Below, one piece after another: positions 47,743-57,969 of a stretch of 64,000 nt of DNA. The notes beneath the pieces are model-generated. The model worked only from the letters and a program-made list of their open reading frames with translations. It was not told where the DNA came from and searched no databases. The stretch lies in assembly GCA_029834535.1 (NCBI GenBank), contig JAQMWT010000240.1, positions 1 through 64,000 on the forward strand, in the 5' to 3' direction. Source of the DNA: Chrysophaeum taylorii. Its lineage: Eukaryota; Sar; Pelagophyceae; Pelagomonadales; Pelagomonadaceae. How positions within the stretch are numbered: position 1 is the first letter of the stretch; each line of letters starts with the position of its first letter. A program made the position numbers and the translations under genes.

Positions 47743-50139
47743 TTACTTCATCATGTCGTTGACGAAGGAGAAGGAGTCGGCTTGCTTGGCCTTGGAGTCC
47801 TGTGCCATGAAGGAAAAGGACGAGCCGGAGACGTCGGGAACGGGCGTCGCGTAGGACTGCATCGCGTACGGTCCTTGCTGGGGAAAGGTTTTGGTCGCCG
47901 CGAGCTGGCGCTGCTGCTGCGCGAGTCGCTGCTGCTGTTGCATGAGAGCGTACATCTGCGCGTTCATCTGCATTTGCTGCTGCTGAAGAATCTGGTGCTG
48001 CTGGTAGGCGGGCGAGAGGGTGGTCGCGACGAAGGCGGGCCCGGTTGCCGGCGCGGGGGCTCGGCTCGAAACGTCGCCGAGCTCGCCGAGGCTCGCAAAC
48101 GGATCGTTCTTGGGCGTCGTCGTCGTCGTCTTGGAGAATGGGTCGCCGCCGTTGACCGGGGGTGCGCCGTTGGTGGTCAGGGGCACGGACGTGTTGTTCG
48201 GGGGCACGGCGTCGGCGGTCGCGAACGGGTCGAGCCGAGACTCGGAAGGTCTCGCGGGCGTCGGATACAGGAGCGAGACGTCGCCGTTCGACGGTTCGTT
48301 TATCTCGGGCGTTTTCTTATACAGGAGAGAGACGTCGCCGTTCGACGGTTCTATCTCGGGCGCTTTCTTGGGTTGATCGTCGGGCGTCTTGAGCGACAGA
48401 TCGTCGAAGAGACCCGAAGTCTGAGGCGAAGCCGTCGTCGATCCTGGCGGCGACGTCGTCGACGTTGGCGGCGACGTCGGCTCGTCGTAGCCCCCGAGGA
48501 GGTCCGGAGTTTCCTGGGGAGGAGGGGGTTCCTCGCTGGGTTGGTCGGTCGGCTCAGTTATCTCGGCGACGCTCTCCTCCGAGGCGAAGAGGGCGTCCTG
48601 CTGGCGAGGGGCGCGTCTGGCCGCGCGACGAGAATCGACGCACGAAGCCGAGGTCTCGACGCCGAGTGCCGCGAGCATTTTGCGCGCGTTCTTCTGGACC
48701 GCCACCGGCGGATTGTTGGCGAGGTAGGCCAGGTCTTCTGCGACCTCGGCAAAGTACGCCTTGTGGTGCTCGCAGCCGTCGGCCGTCGCGAGCGCCTCGA
48801 CGACCGCGAGAGCCTTGCACTTGACCTGCCACGGTCGCTCGTCGTCGAGGAGATCGAGGAGATTCGGTCCGACGACGTCGCTCTCGAGGGTCGCCGCCGC
48901 GCGCACGAAGCTCTCCAACTTTTCCTGGGGTGGCGCGGCGCGCGTCCCGCCGGCGGAGCACAGCTCGGTCACCAGCGTCCTCTCGTACTCGCCGTCGCGG
49001 TCCGCGCCGCCCGCGCCACCATTCCTCCGCACTTCCTGTTCGGGCTGGTATTGTTGTTGTTGTTGCTGCTGCTGCTGCGATGGACCACCACCACCACCAC
49101 CCATGTTACCCCAGACGCCCCCGACCGCGCCGCGCGCGCGCGGCGAAGACGAGCGCGCCGCGGACGTCTCCTCGGGACGAGCGGCCGCCCAGCTTTGGTG
49201 GTTTTGTTGCGTTTCCGCGTACCGGGACAGCTCGCGCGGAACGTCGTAGGAGCCTTCCGCCGAGCCCGCGCCACCCCAGGAGTTTGCCCCGCGATTCGTC
49301 GCGTAGACCGAACTCAAGTCCTCCTTGATGTCGTTCTTGAAACCAACGTTCCGCACGGCGAGACCCGCGCGTCTCCCCAACGACTGCGCCTTTTCGCTCC
49401 AAGTTTGAGTCCGCTCGACCGGCACGTGCGGGTTTCCAAAACCGGTCATTCGCGAGGTCGACGGCAACTCCCCCGACCGATCGCTCCCCCCGACGTAGCC
49501 CGCGCTCCCCGCCCCCGAGGCGAAGCTCGCCGCCGCGTCGAGCGCCTTGTCCTTCCAGCCCGTCGCCAGCGCGGCCGCCTTCTCCATATAAGTTTCGGGC
49601 TGCTTGGGCATCGGCGAGTTTCCGTAGCCCTCGTACCGCGACGAGGACTCGTAACTCTGGCTCGCGTAGCTCGACTGCTGCTGCTGCGCCGGCTGCTGTA
49701 CCGGGTCGCTCGTCACGCTTTCCATCGCCTCCTTGGCCGCCTCGCGCACTCTCGAATACATTTCGTCGCCCCGCAACGGATCCGGCGGCCCCGTGAAGGA
49801 CAAGCACTCCTTGATCGGACCCAGATGCCGACACAGGTCCCGCCGGAACTCGGGCCGACCGCTCCTCGCGACGTGCTTGATCAGCAATAACGTCTTCCGC
49901 TTCACGTTCGCATTCTTCTTCTCCAGCCGCTTCAAAAGGTACTCCTCGATCCACTTGCACGCCTCGAACGACGCGAGCGTCATCTTCGCGATCTCGCCGT
50001 ACATGTACCCGGGCGTCGGCGAGTCGTCGCTCGACGTCGCTCGCGCCAGCATGTTGCGGTCCATTTCTCTATATATAGGCCGGGCGAGAAAGGTGGCGAA
50101 TGAACAAACCCATTCGTTTAACGGACTATTTTCCGACAT
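47743..50139 (-). CDS. Tepsin/MTV1-like ENTH + VHS-like adaptor accessory protein
   Basis: 798 residues. The ENTH domain occupies about residues 25-140: MLARATSSDDSPTPGYMYGE, then CKWIEEYLLKRLEKKNANVK, then KRKTLLLIKHVARSGRPEFR. A disordered Gln/Ser/Gly-rich region follows, then a second alpha-helical VHS-like domain about 375-500 (TLVTELCSAGG...KCKALAVVEALAT...AVQKNARKMLAALG). The rest is a long Pro/Asp/Phe-rich tail with DPFA, NDPFASLGEL and DLLGGYD short motifs and Gln-rich runs. ENTH followed by tVHS is the layout of tepsin (AP-4 accessory) and plant MTV1, acting in clathrin or AP-dependent export from the trans-Golgi network. Met26 (50064) is an alternative start, closer to the usual ENTH beginning. 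Confidence 0.82.
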   Translation of the reverse strand: MSENSPLNEWVCSFATFLARPIYREMDRNMLARATSSDDSPTPGYMYGEIAKMTLASFEACKWIEEYLLKRLEKKNANVKRKTLLLIKHVARSGRPEFRRDLCRHLGPIKECLSFTGPPDPLRGDEMYSRVREAAKEAMESVTSDPVQQPAQQQQSSYASQSYESSSRYEGYGNSPMPKQPETYMEKAAALATGWKDKALDAAASFASGAGSAGYVGGSDRSGELPSTSRMTGFGNPHVPVERTQTWSEKAQSLGRRAGLAVRNVGFKNDIKEDLSSVYATNRGANSWGGAGSAEGSYDVPRELSRYAETQQNHQSWAAARPEETSAARSSSPRARGAVGGVWGNMGGGGGGPSQQQQQQQQQYQPEQEVRRNGGAGGADRDGEYERTLVTELCSAGGTRAAPPQEKLESFVRAAATLESDVVGPNLLDLLDDERPWQVKCKALAVVEALATADGCEHHKAYFAEVAEDLAYLANNPPVAVQKNARKMLAALGVETSASCVDSRRAARRAPRQQDALFASEESVAEITEPTDQPSEEPPPPQETPDLLGGYDEPTSPPTSTTSPPGSTTASPQTSGLFDDLSLKTPDDQPKKAPEIEPSNGDVSLLYKKTPEINEPSNGDVSLLYPTPARPSESRLDPFATADAVPPNNTSVPLTTNGAPPVNGGDPFSKTTTTTPKNDPFASLGELGDVSSRAPAPATGPAFVATTLSPAYQQHQILQQQQMQMNAQMYALMQQQQRLAQQQRQLAATKTFPQQGPYAMQSYATPVPDVSGSSFSFMAQDSKAKQADSFSFVNDMMK

Positions 50140-50225
50140 TTCGATTATTATGACTAACTAATAAGACGTCATCACCTCACTGACTAGGGTATAATAAGTA
50201 ACATTATTCTCCAGACAACAAAACT

Positions 50226-50546
50226 ATGGGATCGATAGGAGGTCACGCTCTTGTGGCGCTCACCTCGACCTTGACGATGGTCCAGTGGCTCTTCACGACG
50301 CAACCCAAGGGGTGGGTCATGAAATTTGCGGACCGCGAGCCAATCGTCTTCTTCTCCTGCCTCCTCGGCGCTGTTGGCATGGGGTGAGTGAGTGAGTCCC
50401 GACACACACCTTTTGTTGCTTTTGAAGAAAGAGGACTTTATATTTTGTGACGTCGCTTACCTCCTAGGATGCCCCTCGTCGTGCCCCCGATCCGCCGGCG
50501 CCTTGGCTATTCCACTTCGCAAATCGACGGCTACCAGGACGACTAA
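50226..50546 (+). CDS. Small spliced protein resembling complex I subunit NDUFA3/B9
   Basis: CDS is 50226-50383 joined to 50468-50546, 78 residues. The 84-bp intron has GTGAGT at the donor and CTCCTAG at the acceptor. A hydrophobic N-terminus (about residues 7-23) is followed by FADREPIVFFSCLLGAVGMG (exon 1) and MPLVVPPIRRRLGYST (exon 2). The order D-x-E-P-(hydrophobic)-G-x3-(hydrophobic)-P-P recalls the single-pass NDUFA3/B9 accessory subunit of mitochondrial complex I. The family is assigned by eye on a short protein, so it is tentative; the exon structure is better supported because both splice sites are canonical and the frame closes with a stop soon after. Confidence 0.55.
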
Positions 50547-50837
50547 AAACCCAACGGACGGTCCCTCCCTCCCTCCCTCCCTCCCTTCCTTCCTCGCGCG
50601 GATTATTTTGATTACTCGCGGAGAATTGATGACAATCACGGCGGGCGGGCGGGCGTTTGGACGTCTGAGCTCGGAGTGTGGACTGCGAACACGGACCACC
50701 ACCTCCTCGCCTGGCCTCGTCGTCGCCGTGTCGTCCTTGGTGTCGTCGTCGAGAGGGGTTTGAGACTAGAAGAAGAAGAAGAAGAAGGGTAAAGATAAGG
50801 TCAAATACGACGATACGTATCTAGCGAAACTTCTAAA
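50547..50837. other. Intergenic with (CCCT)n and (AAG)n repeats
   Basis: (CCCT)n at 50567-50590, (GGGC)n near 50642-50655 and (AAG)n at 50768-50786. No gene seen. Confidence 0.5.
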
Positions 50838-51626
50838 ATGCGGCGGCGGCGAGACGCCCTCTCTTGGCGCGAGGTCGAGGCCCGCGCCGTCATCCTCTAC
50901 TCAAACAAGACGCCCGAACGGCCCTCCACGGCGAGACCGCGCAGCGCGAAGCTGCCGCGACGACCGTGGTCGGCCGCGCCAGTTGAGGAGGGGGAGAAAG
51001 CCGCAGATTTGAACCGTCAGATTTCGGCGGAACCCCCGCGCAGCGAGCCACGACGACCGTTGTCGGCGGCGCCGGTTGCGGAGGGCGTGCCACCAATGGA
51101 TTTTTTTCGCACGCTTTCGGCGAGACCCCCGCGCATGCCCCCCCTCATCACAGGTGGCTTCTCGTCTTCGGTGGCGTTTACGACTGCCACTCGGTCCGTG
51201 GCGTCGACGGCGCGGAGTGCCGCGCCCGCGCCAGTCCCCGAGGGAGTGGCGTGTCCTCCCCCGCGGCGAAAGGCGTACCACCCCGGGCGCCGAGGCCCCG
51301 ATCCGGTCTCCGCCGAGGCGCGGCTGCGCAGCGCGCGCCGGCGGCTCCTCGCTGATCGCGAATCCCTCGACGCCGCTGCCCAGCTCAAGAGGCTCGAGGC
51401 GCAGCAGGTGCGGCGCACGTCCAGGGCCTTCGCCGCCAACGAGCGCGAGAATGTCGCGAGGAGCCTCCCGAGCGCGAAGCCCCGCTTCCGGTACTACCTC
51501 CTCGAGACGTGCCGCCTCCCCGCGCCCTCCGTCCGAGACTGGGAGCGCCAGGTCGCAGGACCCCGACGTGCAAAAATTAGACAACAAACAATAGTAAATA
51601 CCCCCCCCCCCCAACTAACTAACTAA
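50838..51626 (+). CDS. Basic, proline/arginine-rich hypothetical protein
   Basis: 262 residues, intact frame from an ATG. The N-terminal half repeats a motif of the form RRPLSAAPVAEG three times (PRRPWSAAPVEEGEK; PRRPLSAAPVAEGVP; RTLSARPPRMPP), suggesting short linear binding motifs. The C-terminal half is Arg/Ala-rich helical (SAEARLRSARRRLLADRESL). The last few residues run into a poly-C microsatellite. Family not recognised. The composition could fit a cytoskeleton- or cilium-associated protein, but nothing demonstrates it. Confidence 0.55.
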   Translation: MRRRRDALSWREVEARAVILYSNKTPERPSTARPRSAKLPRRPWSAAPVEEGEKAADLNRQISAEPPRSEPRRPLSAAPVAEGVPPMDFFRTLSARPPRMPPLITGGFSSSVAFTTATRSVASTARSAAPAPVPEGVACPPPRRKAYHPGRRGPDPVSAEARLRSARRRLLADRESLDAAAQLKRLEAQQVRRTSRAFAANERENVARSLPSAKPRFRYYLLETCRLPAPSVRDWERQVAGPRRAKIRQQTIVNTPPPQLTN

Positions 51627-51656
51627 CTAACTAACTAAATAAATAAATAAATAAAA
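51600..51656. repeat. Poly-C, (AACT)n and (AAAT)n compound microsatellite
   Basis: A run of about 12 C, then six AACT units, then four AAAT units, spanning the end of one gene and the leader of the next. Confidence 0.8.
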
Positions 51657-51712
51657 AGCAGCAGCTGTCCCTGCTGCTTGATGAACAAGTGATTTTCGCA
51701 AATCGACGAAAG

Positions 51713-53155
51713 ATGATGGCCAGCCGTGCCGTTCTTGCGCGGAGGTTTTCGTCGGCCATGGCGGAGGAGGTGATGGAGCTCCAGAACAAACAGGCCGCGA
51801 GCCTTTGGCACCCCATGACGCAGCAACGGGCCTGGAACGCCAAGGAGGCGAGACCACCGGCGCCGGTGGTGTCCTCGGCGGGGTCGCGGCTCCAACGCAT
51901 GGACGGGTCGACGATGCTGGACATGATCGCGGGGCTCTGGTGCGTGAACGTCGGGTACGGGCGGCGCGAGATCGCGGACGTCGCGCACGCAGCGATGGTA
52001 GAGTTACCGTACCACGCGCCGACGATGGGCTCGCCGCAGCAGATCGAACTGGCCGCAAAAATTGGGGAATTGCTGGGCATGGAGGCCCAGGTGTACTTCT
52101 CCGCGAGCGGCTCGGAGGCCAACGAGGCCGCCTTCAAGATCGCACGCATGTACCACGCCCTGAACCGCGACGACCCCGCCGGGGCGCTCAGGTACAAGAT
52201 CGTATCTCGACAGCGGGCGTACCACGGCAACACGGCGGGCGCGATGGCCGCCACGGGGCAGGCCGAGCGCAAGATCGGGTTCGGACCGCAGCCCCCGGGC
52301 TACGTCAAGGTACCCCCGCCCTACCCCTACCGTCGCAACCCAAAGCTCACGCCCGAAGAACACGTCGACGACGTCGTGAGACAGCTCGAGGATACGATCG
52401 TCTACGAGGGTGCAGAGACGGTGGCCGCCTTCGTGATGGAGCCCATCATCTCCGGGGGTGGCGTCCTGGTGCCCACCTCATCCTACCTCCCTAAGGTCCG
52501 CGCCGTCTGCGACAAGTACGGCGTTCTGCTCGTCTTGGACGAAGTCGTCTCTGGCTTTGGTCGCACTGGCGCCATGTTTGGCCACCAGCACTACGGGGTC
52601 AAGCCCGACATCATCACGATGGCCAAGGGTCTCACGAGCGGGTACATGCCGCTGGGCGCGACGGCGGTCGACGCTAAAATTTTCCGCAAGTTTGACGGCT
52701 GCGACGGCGTCGCCGTGCCTCCCCACCTCGCACACCTGCGCCAGATAAACACCTACGGTGGCCACCCCGTCGCGTGCGCCGTCGCCCTCAAAAACATCGA
52801 GATCATCGAAAACGAACGCCTCGTCGACCGCGCGGCCGACGTCGGCGACTACTTCGTCAAACAACTCGAGGAACACCTCCTCCCGCTCCCCTACGTCGGC
52901 GAGATCCGCCACAAGGGCCTCCTCGTCGGCGTCGAGCTCGTCGCCAACAAGGACACCAAAGAACCCCTCCCGGAAACCCTCTCGGCCAAGGTTCCCGCCT
53001 CGTGCGCGACAGACGGCATCATCGTCGGTCGCAACGGCACTACCGTTCCCGGCCTCGCCAACGTTCTTATCTTCGCCCCTCCCTTTGTTGTCGAAAAGCC
53101 CGACTGTGACCTCGTCGTCGCCTCCCTCAAGAACGCCATCCTCGCGCTCCCCTGA
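51713..53155 (+). CDS. Class III PLP-dependent aminotransferase, probably mitochondrial
   Basis: 480 residues from the first ATG (the earlier GTG is not used). The leader MMASRAVLARRFSSAMAEE has the Arg/Ser pattern of a mitochondrial presequence. Class III features: LWHPMTQQRAW (substrate-pocket entry), MIAGLWCVNVGYGRREIADV, YFSASGSEANEAAFKIARMY (phosphate binding), RQRAYHGNTAGAMAATG, LLVLDEVVSGFGRTGAMFGH (Asp contacting the pyridine N) and TMAKGLTSGYMPLGA (Schiff-base Lys). Overall it resembles omega-amino acid/taurine-pyruvate type transaminases more than ornithine or GABA enzymes. Substrate unknown; alternatives are AGXT2-like or beta-alanine-pyruvate transaminase. Confidence 0.9.
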   Translation: MMASRAVLARRFSSAMAEEVMELQNKQAASLWHPMTQQRAWNAKEARPPAPVVSSAGSRLQRMDGSTMLDMIAGLWCVNVGYGRREIADVAHAAMVELPYHAPTMGSPQQIELAAKIGELLGMEAQVYFSASGSEANEAAFKIARMYHALNRDDPAGALRYKIVSRQRAYHGNTAGAMAATGQAERKIGFGPQPPGYVKVPPPYPYRRNPKLTPEEHVDDVVRQLEDTIVYEGAETVAAFVMEPIISGGGVLVPTSSYLPKVRAVCDKYGVLLVLDEVVSGFGRTGAMFGHQHYGVKPDIITMAKGLTSGYMPLGATAVDAKIFRKFDGCDGVAVPPHLAHLRQINTYGGHPVACAVALKNIEIIENERLVDRAADVGDYFVKQLEEHLLPLPYVGEIRHKGLLVGVELVANKDTKEPLPETLSAKVPASCATDGIIVGRNGTTVPGLANVLIFAPPFVVEKPDCDLVVASLKNAILALP

Positions 53156-55496
53156 CCGTGCGTGCCAGCATTATCCTGGTGTCGTCTCTCGTCCCCTAGA
53201 GTTCGTCGTTTGTCGCCTTGTCGTCTGAGGAGCTAAGTATATCTATCAACCGAATTTTTTTTATTTTTTTTCTGGGCATACTTTCTTTTAGTGTGGTGGT
53301 GGCGTGGCGGACCACCCACCCTATGGTGACCGCGGCGCTCTGGAGTTAAGTAGTGGGTGCTTGTATCGGTGCCATTCAGCGGAGCGGCGGGCGCCCGCCG
53401 CCGTTCGTGAATATACACCAAAAATATGAGCCGCGGAAAGTCATGCTGCTTGCTACTCGAGGTTGCTGCTTCGCGGCTCCGTTGCCGAGAGAGCATAAAA
53501 AAACGAGAGTACATCACTGATGCACCATCAAGCCTGGCGGGTTGCTTACTTTGATCGAGACAACACAGCCAGTGGGATGATGAGCGGTTTTGGTATTTTG
53601 TCGACAATGCACTGCGGTGTACAATACCTCCTGCCTTGGCGTTGCGTCTCGAAGCCGGCAGTTTGCTCGGTGTATTTGGAGTTTTTCGCAGTATAGCGCG
53701 TCCAAGGCGCTCGCTTCTCGCGCGGCAGGACCTCCAAAAGAAAGCCTTCCAATCGAGATTATGCGACGGTAGTCGTTTTTGGTGTCGGGTCGATGTCGAT
53801 CAGATAGAGGTTTGGTTCAAGGCGGACTGTTCGTAGCTTGGCGCATAAAAGCGATAACGGAAAAATTCGCAACGAACGAAAGATGCTTCGAAAAAATAAA
53901 TATGGTTCGTTCGTTGCCACGAACAAATCCTTAAACACGATCCTCCTCCTCTGATGCGCGCGTCAATGGCGTGTTCTTGCGCGAGCCACAATGACGAGTC
54001 GAGAACTTTTTTTCTGAAGAAAGCGGGCCAAGATCGGCGGTGCCGGGACGCGTCGTCTCGAAAAGCGTTTAGGGAATATGCCGAATTCGTAGGACAAACT
54101 ATATAAGAATATGTCGAGAGCTTGCTTCAGCAGAGGTAAAAAAATCGGCTCAAGTTAGCGCCAATTCAGGCGTCGGCTTGTCAGATTGTCAGAAGCGATT
54201 TTCATACCGTCGCAGCTGACTGCAACGGTTGGATCTTGCCGAGACTCGCTCTCATCATTTGGTGTTCGAAAAAAAAACCGCTGCGAGGCGTAGAGCGTCT
54301 CTAGCGCACGCAATTTTTTTGCGTGGGCGATCGTCAAGTAAGTTAATCTCGACCATTCCTCGGCTGGTGATTATGCTCAGTCTGCGACGAGACTTTTCGG
54401 AGAATGTTTATTTCGCGAGAAAGAATCTGTGGTGGTGGGCGAACCTTTACTCCTTTATCATGTGGGGCCAATGGACTTTCTATGATGCCATGTTGACAAG
54501 GGCAGTACTGCACAGGTAATAATAGTTCATGGTCGGCCTGATTCCTGCAACGTGATAGGCTCGGGATACCAGTATTGAAGCGACCGTCATCGACAAAAAA
54601 AACGAGTCAAAAATATACTACGCTTCACGATGGCCCAGACCCAGAACATGGATTGCGGGGTGCCTATCGTTTGTTTGTTCATGTGGACAGCGTCGTAAAC
54701 TCCGCCGAGAAGTTCAACGAACAGAAAGTAGTAGTTTGCTGGCGTCTGACGCGAGGGAATCGTTCATTTCTCAACAACGCGAGGCAGGCGCTGGGAAGAG
54801 CGCGCGCATCGTGACTTTCTTTCCTGAGAAAATGGCGGCGATGATTGCGCTGTCTATCCGGGAATAAAATAATTCGCCACGTCTCTCTCTCTACGCGCGT
54901 GTTTGCTTGATGGATTAAGAGGGAAGTATTCGACAAAAAAAAAGGCGGCCGTATCTGTCACGAACGTTGATGCATGACACCGTGATACATCCTCTTGGAT
55001 AATAATAATCGCAAAGAGTCCGGATCCAACCCAAGCATGCGGGCGTAGCGGTCGAGTTTTTGCGATCGTAACGTTGGTACCGTCGTCACTCCCGCACGCC
55101 ATATGAAAGACGTAGATCTGATGGTGGTTGTCGGGGAGTAATGCATGGATGCAACGCTTCGGCTGGTACCTTTACAAGACGGATAAGCGTTGTCCAGCCA
55201 GAGTTGGTGACTTTCGATCTCGATGCGGGCTTGCGTTCGGCCGGATCGTGGAGGTGATGGCTGGGAGCCTCGGAGTTGTTGGCGCCGGTGTCTCCATAAG
55301 CCGACGCAATCGATATGTCACCTCGCCGCGCGGATCTTTCGTCACAGGCGTGCTTCTTGGCCTAGCCTAGCTGAGTTGTTGTGTCCGCGCCGAGGTCATC
55401 ATCTCCTGCTGCAGGAAAAGTTTTCCGTTCAACGGTTTTTTTTTTCGACGAAACCGTTTATGTATGATGCGCAGGTAGTGCGTGTTGTTTTTGCAA
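53156..55496. other. Low-coding region, decayed sequence
   Basis: Many short frames on both strands and none convincing. A plus-strand stretch at 54355-54519 encodes RKNLWWWANLYSFIMWGQW, hydrophobic and protein-like, but isolated. Nothing here allows a gene call. It may contain fragments of the receptor family found at 56-62 kb, or missed exons of the gene starting at 55497. Confidence 0.4.
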
Positions 55497-56273
55497 ATGC
55501 ATTTTTACGGCGACCCGGAAGCGGATGTTAAGGACCCGAATCGCATCTTGCACAACCTGAGCGCCATCGGAGCGCCACCCGCGGGAATGCAGAGAGTCAG
55601 TGCGTCGGTGACGTGGACGGCCGATCAAGCAGCCGCGATTGCAACGATTGTTGGGGGGTCTGTGTGTATCCTCGGCGCGGGTCCCGTCGGCGTCGCCGTC
55701 GTGGATGCGCTCCTCGCGCGGCGCTGGCCGCACCGGCTCATCGAGCTCGTGGGCGAGAACCCCGGGGGGGTTCCCGTGCGCGTGAGCCAGCGGCTCGGCG
55801 GCGCGCGGCGCGCTCGCGTCCTCGTCGTCGCGACGAGTCTCGACGACGTTGCCAAAGTCGTCAAGAGGGTAGGCAATAAGCGCCTCGTGATCTCGTGCGT
55901 CGCAGGCGTCCCCAAACCCAAGCAGCTGGCGACGCTGAGAGCAAAGTACTTTTTGAGAACGAGAATATCGTTGGACGGGAGCAGCGAGCGCTTAAGTACG
56001 GACGAGGCTACCGAAATCGCCAACACATGCGCGGCCTTTTACAGGGATGTCCTGGGCGAGGAGTTAACTTGCCACCCCGACGAGGACGTTCTCGCGAACG
56101 CCACGTTTGGCGAGGATAACCCCGAGATGAGGGTCGCCCCGTGCCCCGCTCCCAACCTCAACCTCATGAACGACGACGATGAAGAGGAGGAGGACGACGA
56201 GGACGAGGACCACGAACACAGTGACGAGAGTGAGCTGCGAGGAGAATTGGCCGACGTTGAAGCCCCAAGATGA
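55497..56273 (+). CDS. Rossmann-fold oxidoreductase, P5C reductase/NOXRED1-like
   Basis: 258 residues from the first ATG (55497); an upstream exon is possible. The dinucleotide-binding motif is VCILGAGPVGVAVVDALLAR (about residues 56-75). RARVLVVATSLDDVAKVVKR and RLVISCVAGVPKPKQLATL then match the layout of NADP-binding domains in pyrroline-5-carboxylate reductases and NOXRED1. The expected C-terminal dimerisation domain is short or absent, and the tail is very acidic (DDDEEEEDDEDEDHEHSDES). It probably binds NAD(P); the substrate is not inferable. Confidence 0.6.
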   Translation: MHFYGDPEADVKDPNRILHNLSAIGAPPAGMQRVSASVTWTADQAAAIATIVGGSVCILGAGPVGVAVVDALLARRWPHRLIELVGENPGGVPVRVSQRLGGARRARVLVVATSLDDVAKVVKRVGNKRLVISCVAGVPKPKQLATLRAKYFLRTRISLDGSSERLSTDEATEIANTCAAFYRDVLGEELTCHPDEDVLANATFGEDNPEMRVAPCPAPNLNLMNDDDEEEEDDEDEDHEHSDESELRGELADVEAPR

Positions 56274-56339
56274 ACTTTTTGAAGGTGTACCGTAGTGGCC
56301 CGCCACGTCTGAAAGTCAATTGAAAGTCGAGTTTAGAAA

Positions 56340-57210
56340 ACCCGATCTCAAGTGCCGCCGCGACGCAATCGGGAGCCTCGCGTGCCGCTCTCTTGCAATG
56401 CGAAGTGCACCACCGCGATTCCACCGACGGTCGCAGTCGACAGCTCGACGTCGTCACAATTAAACGAAAAATCCTTTCGCTGCACAAAGCCGTACGGGTC
56501 GATCGTGCTCTGGGAGCGCGAACTCGTGGCGTCTCGCAATTCCTACGAAGACTCGCTCGATACCTCGATATGTGCGCAATGTGTGTAGGAGAGCACTGCG
56601 TCCTGGAAGCTGCGCAAATGTCTTGGTTTCTCGTCCGAATTTGCGAAATAGAGCCGAGTCCTGGATCTCGTATTCAGCATTCAACTCGATGGTGCGCACA
56701 ACCAACGCGAGACTTGGTCTGCGTGTCGTAATTTTTTTTTTGGAGAAGCAACGTATTCAGCATTCAACTCGATGGTGCGCACAACCAACGCGAGACTTGG
56801 TCTGCGTGTCGTAATTTTTTTTTTGGAGAAGCCGCCGAGGGTATCGCTAACATACATTCCCGTTGATTGTGGTTGCAACGACCACTTTCGTGGCTTTAAG
56901 AAAAAAGCTACTAGAGTCGAACGAACGAAATTGGGCCCAAGACTTCTCCGAGGAACCTGAGAACGATGCCGCCGGACACATTCCGAGCAGCCGCCGCGCT
57001 TGTCAGGCTCGAGATTTTCCGCTATAGTCAAAAATCTGAATTATTGAGCTTCGCGAAGGTGGCGAATCTGCCGACGTCGTGGTCTGTCTGCAAAGGGCTC
57101 GTTGCACGACAAAAACGAGCCTGTTGAAAAAGATGGGGTACCAGCAGGCACCAAAAAAACCGCACGTCAAACCCTCGGCGTCGTGATGTTGGCTCTCCTC
57201 GCGAGTCACC
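56340..57210 (-). pseudogene. Duplicated receptor-gene fragment, copy A
   Basis: Minus-strand frames share with the 58.0-58.7 kb region a sequence of the form GFSKKKITTRRPSLALVVRT and TIELNAEYEIQD (compare SFSNNIDYNSKARDARTITL in copy B). They also share a DNA block around 57047-57095 (GGTGGCGAATCTG, then GACGTCGTGGTC) with 58350-58390. Frames are broken by stops. I interpret it as a decayed duplicate of the C-terminal part of the receptor pseudogene to its right. Function of the segment unknown. Confidence 0.5.
56669..56833. repeat. 83-bp perfect tandem duplication
   Basis: CGTATTCAGCATTCAACTCG at 56669 recurs at 56752; the sequence between is repeated almost without change through the poly-T run. 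Near-identity indicates a recent duplication within copy A. Confidence 0.9.
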
Positions 57211-57969
57211 GCGCAGTCTTAGGCAATCCCCAACAACTTTGAGTGCGACGCGCTCGATCGCGATATAATTGACTCGCCGGAAGTTAAACCAACAAAGACT
57301 CCTCCTCCTACTTTACGCGCAGAGAGGACAGCACGCTCCTCGCCCACCGTCGATGATCTGCATAGACGCGCTCTCGACAGCGCCGTGCTCTAGAGACATC
57401 CTAGAAAAGGAGCAGCGCCTGGGGGTCAAAAAGCATTATCTTTCATCCGCTTGGGGTGTGTGGCGATCAACCTCTCCGAGTCCACGCCCGCGCTTTCGCC
57501 CATCGCCGATGCATCATCGATGCGACAGCAACGCCACCGATATCATCCATCTCCCCTTGTAGTATTTTCGAATACCCCAGCTCCTCGAGAATCGTCGACA
57601 TTTTCGAAGGGCGATAGATGATAATATAACAACTAGCATGATGGATTCGTATTTTGCCAGGTCGCGAGCGATGTGTAGAGAAGCAAGATCTGAGTCCGCG
57701 TATATGCACGTCCGGGACGCGTCCGTTGAGAGAGGAATATCAAGTCAGGGACTGCAGGCAAGGAGTCACCGCAGCCCCATGAGAGCACGCACGCAGCTTC
57801 GTGGACACCGTACGCGTGACGACGTGTGTGTGTCACACACAGGGGGGAGCATTTAAAAAACTGAGGTGCGTTGTTCGTGAAAAGGTCTAGATTTGAATTT
57901 CGAGAGAATGGTCGATAAGGGATATCGAAGAGGACCAACGCGCGAGCGAGGAAACTACGCCGTGTTTAT

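Noticed and set aside
47560-49890. 776-codon plus-strand frame antisense to the tepsin-like gene
   Set aside because: Arg/Leu-rich mirror of a GC-rich coding region, no domain; the minus strand has ENTH and VHS-like domains.
50068-50079. TATATATA tract as a TATA box for the tepsin-like gene
   Set aside because: Lies within the open frame only a few bases before the alternative Met; too close to serve as a TATA element for either start, so left unassigned.
51616-51639. (AACT)n run resembling the LINE tail
   Set aside because: The adjoining sequence lacks the stem-loop and 3' UTR shared by the three LINE copies; it is part of a compound microsatellite.
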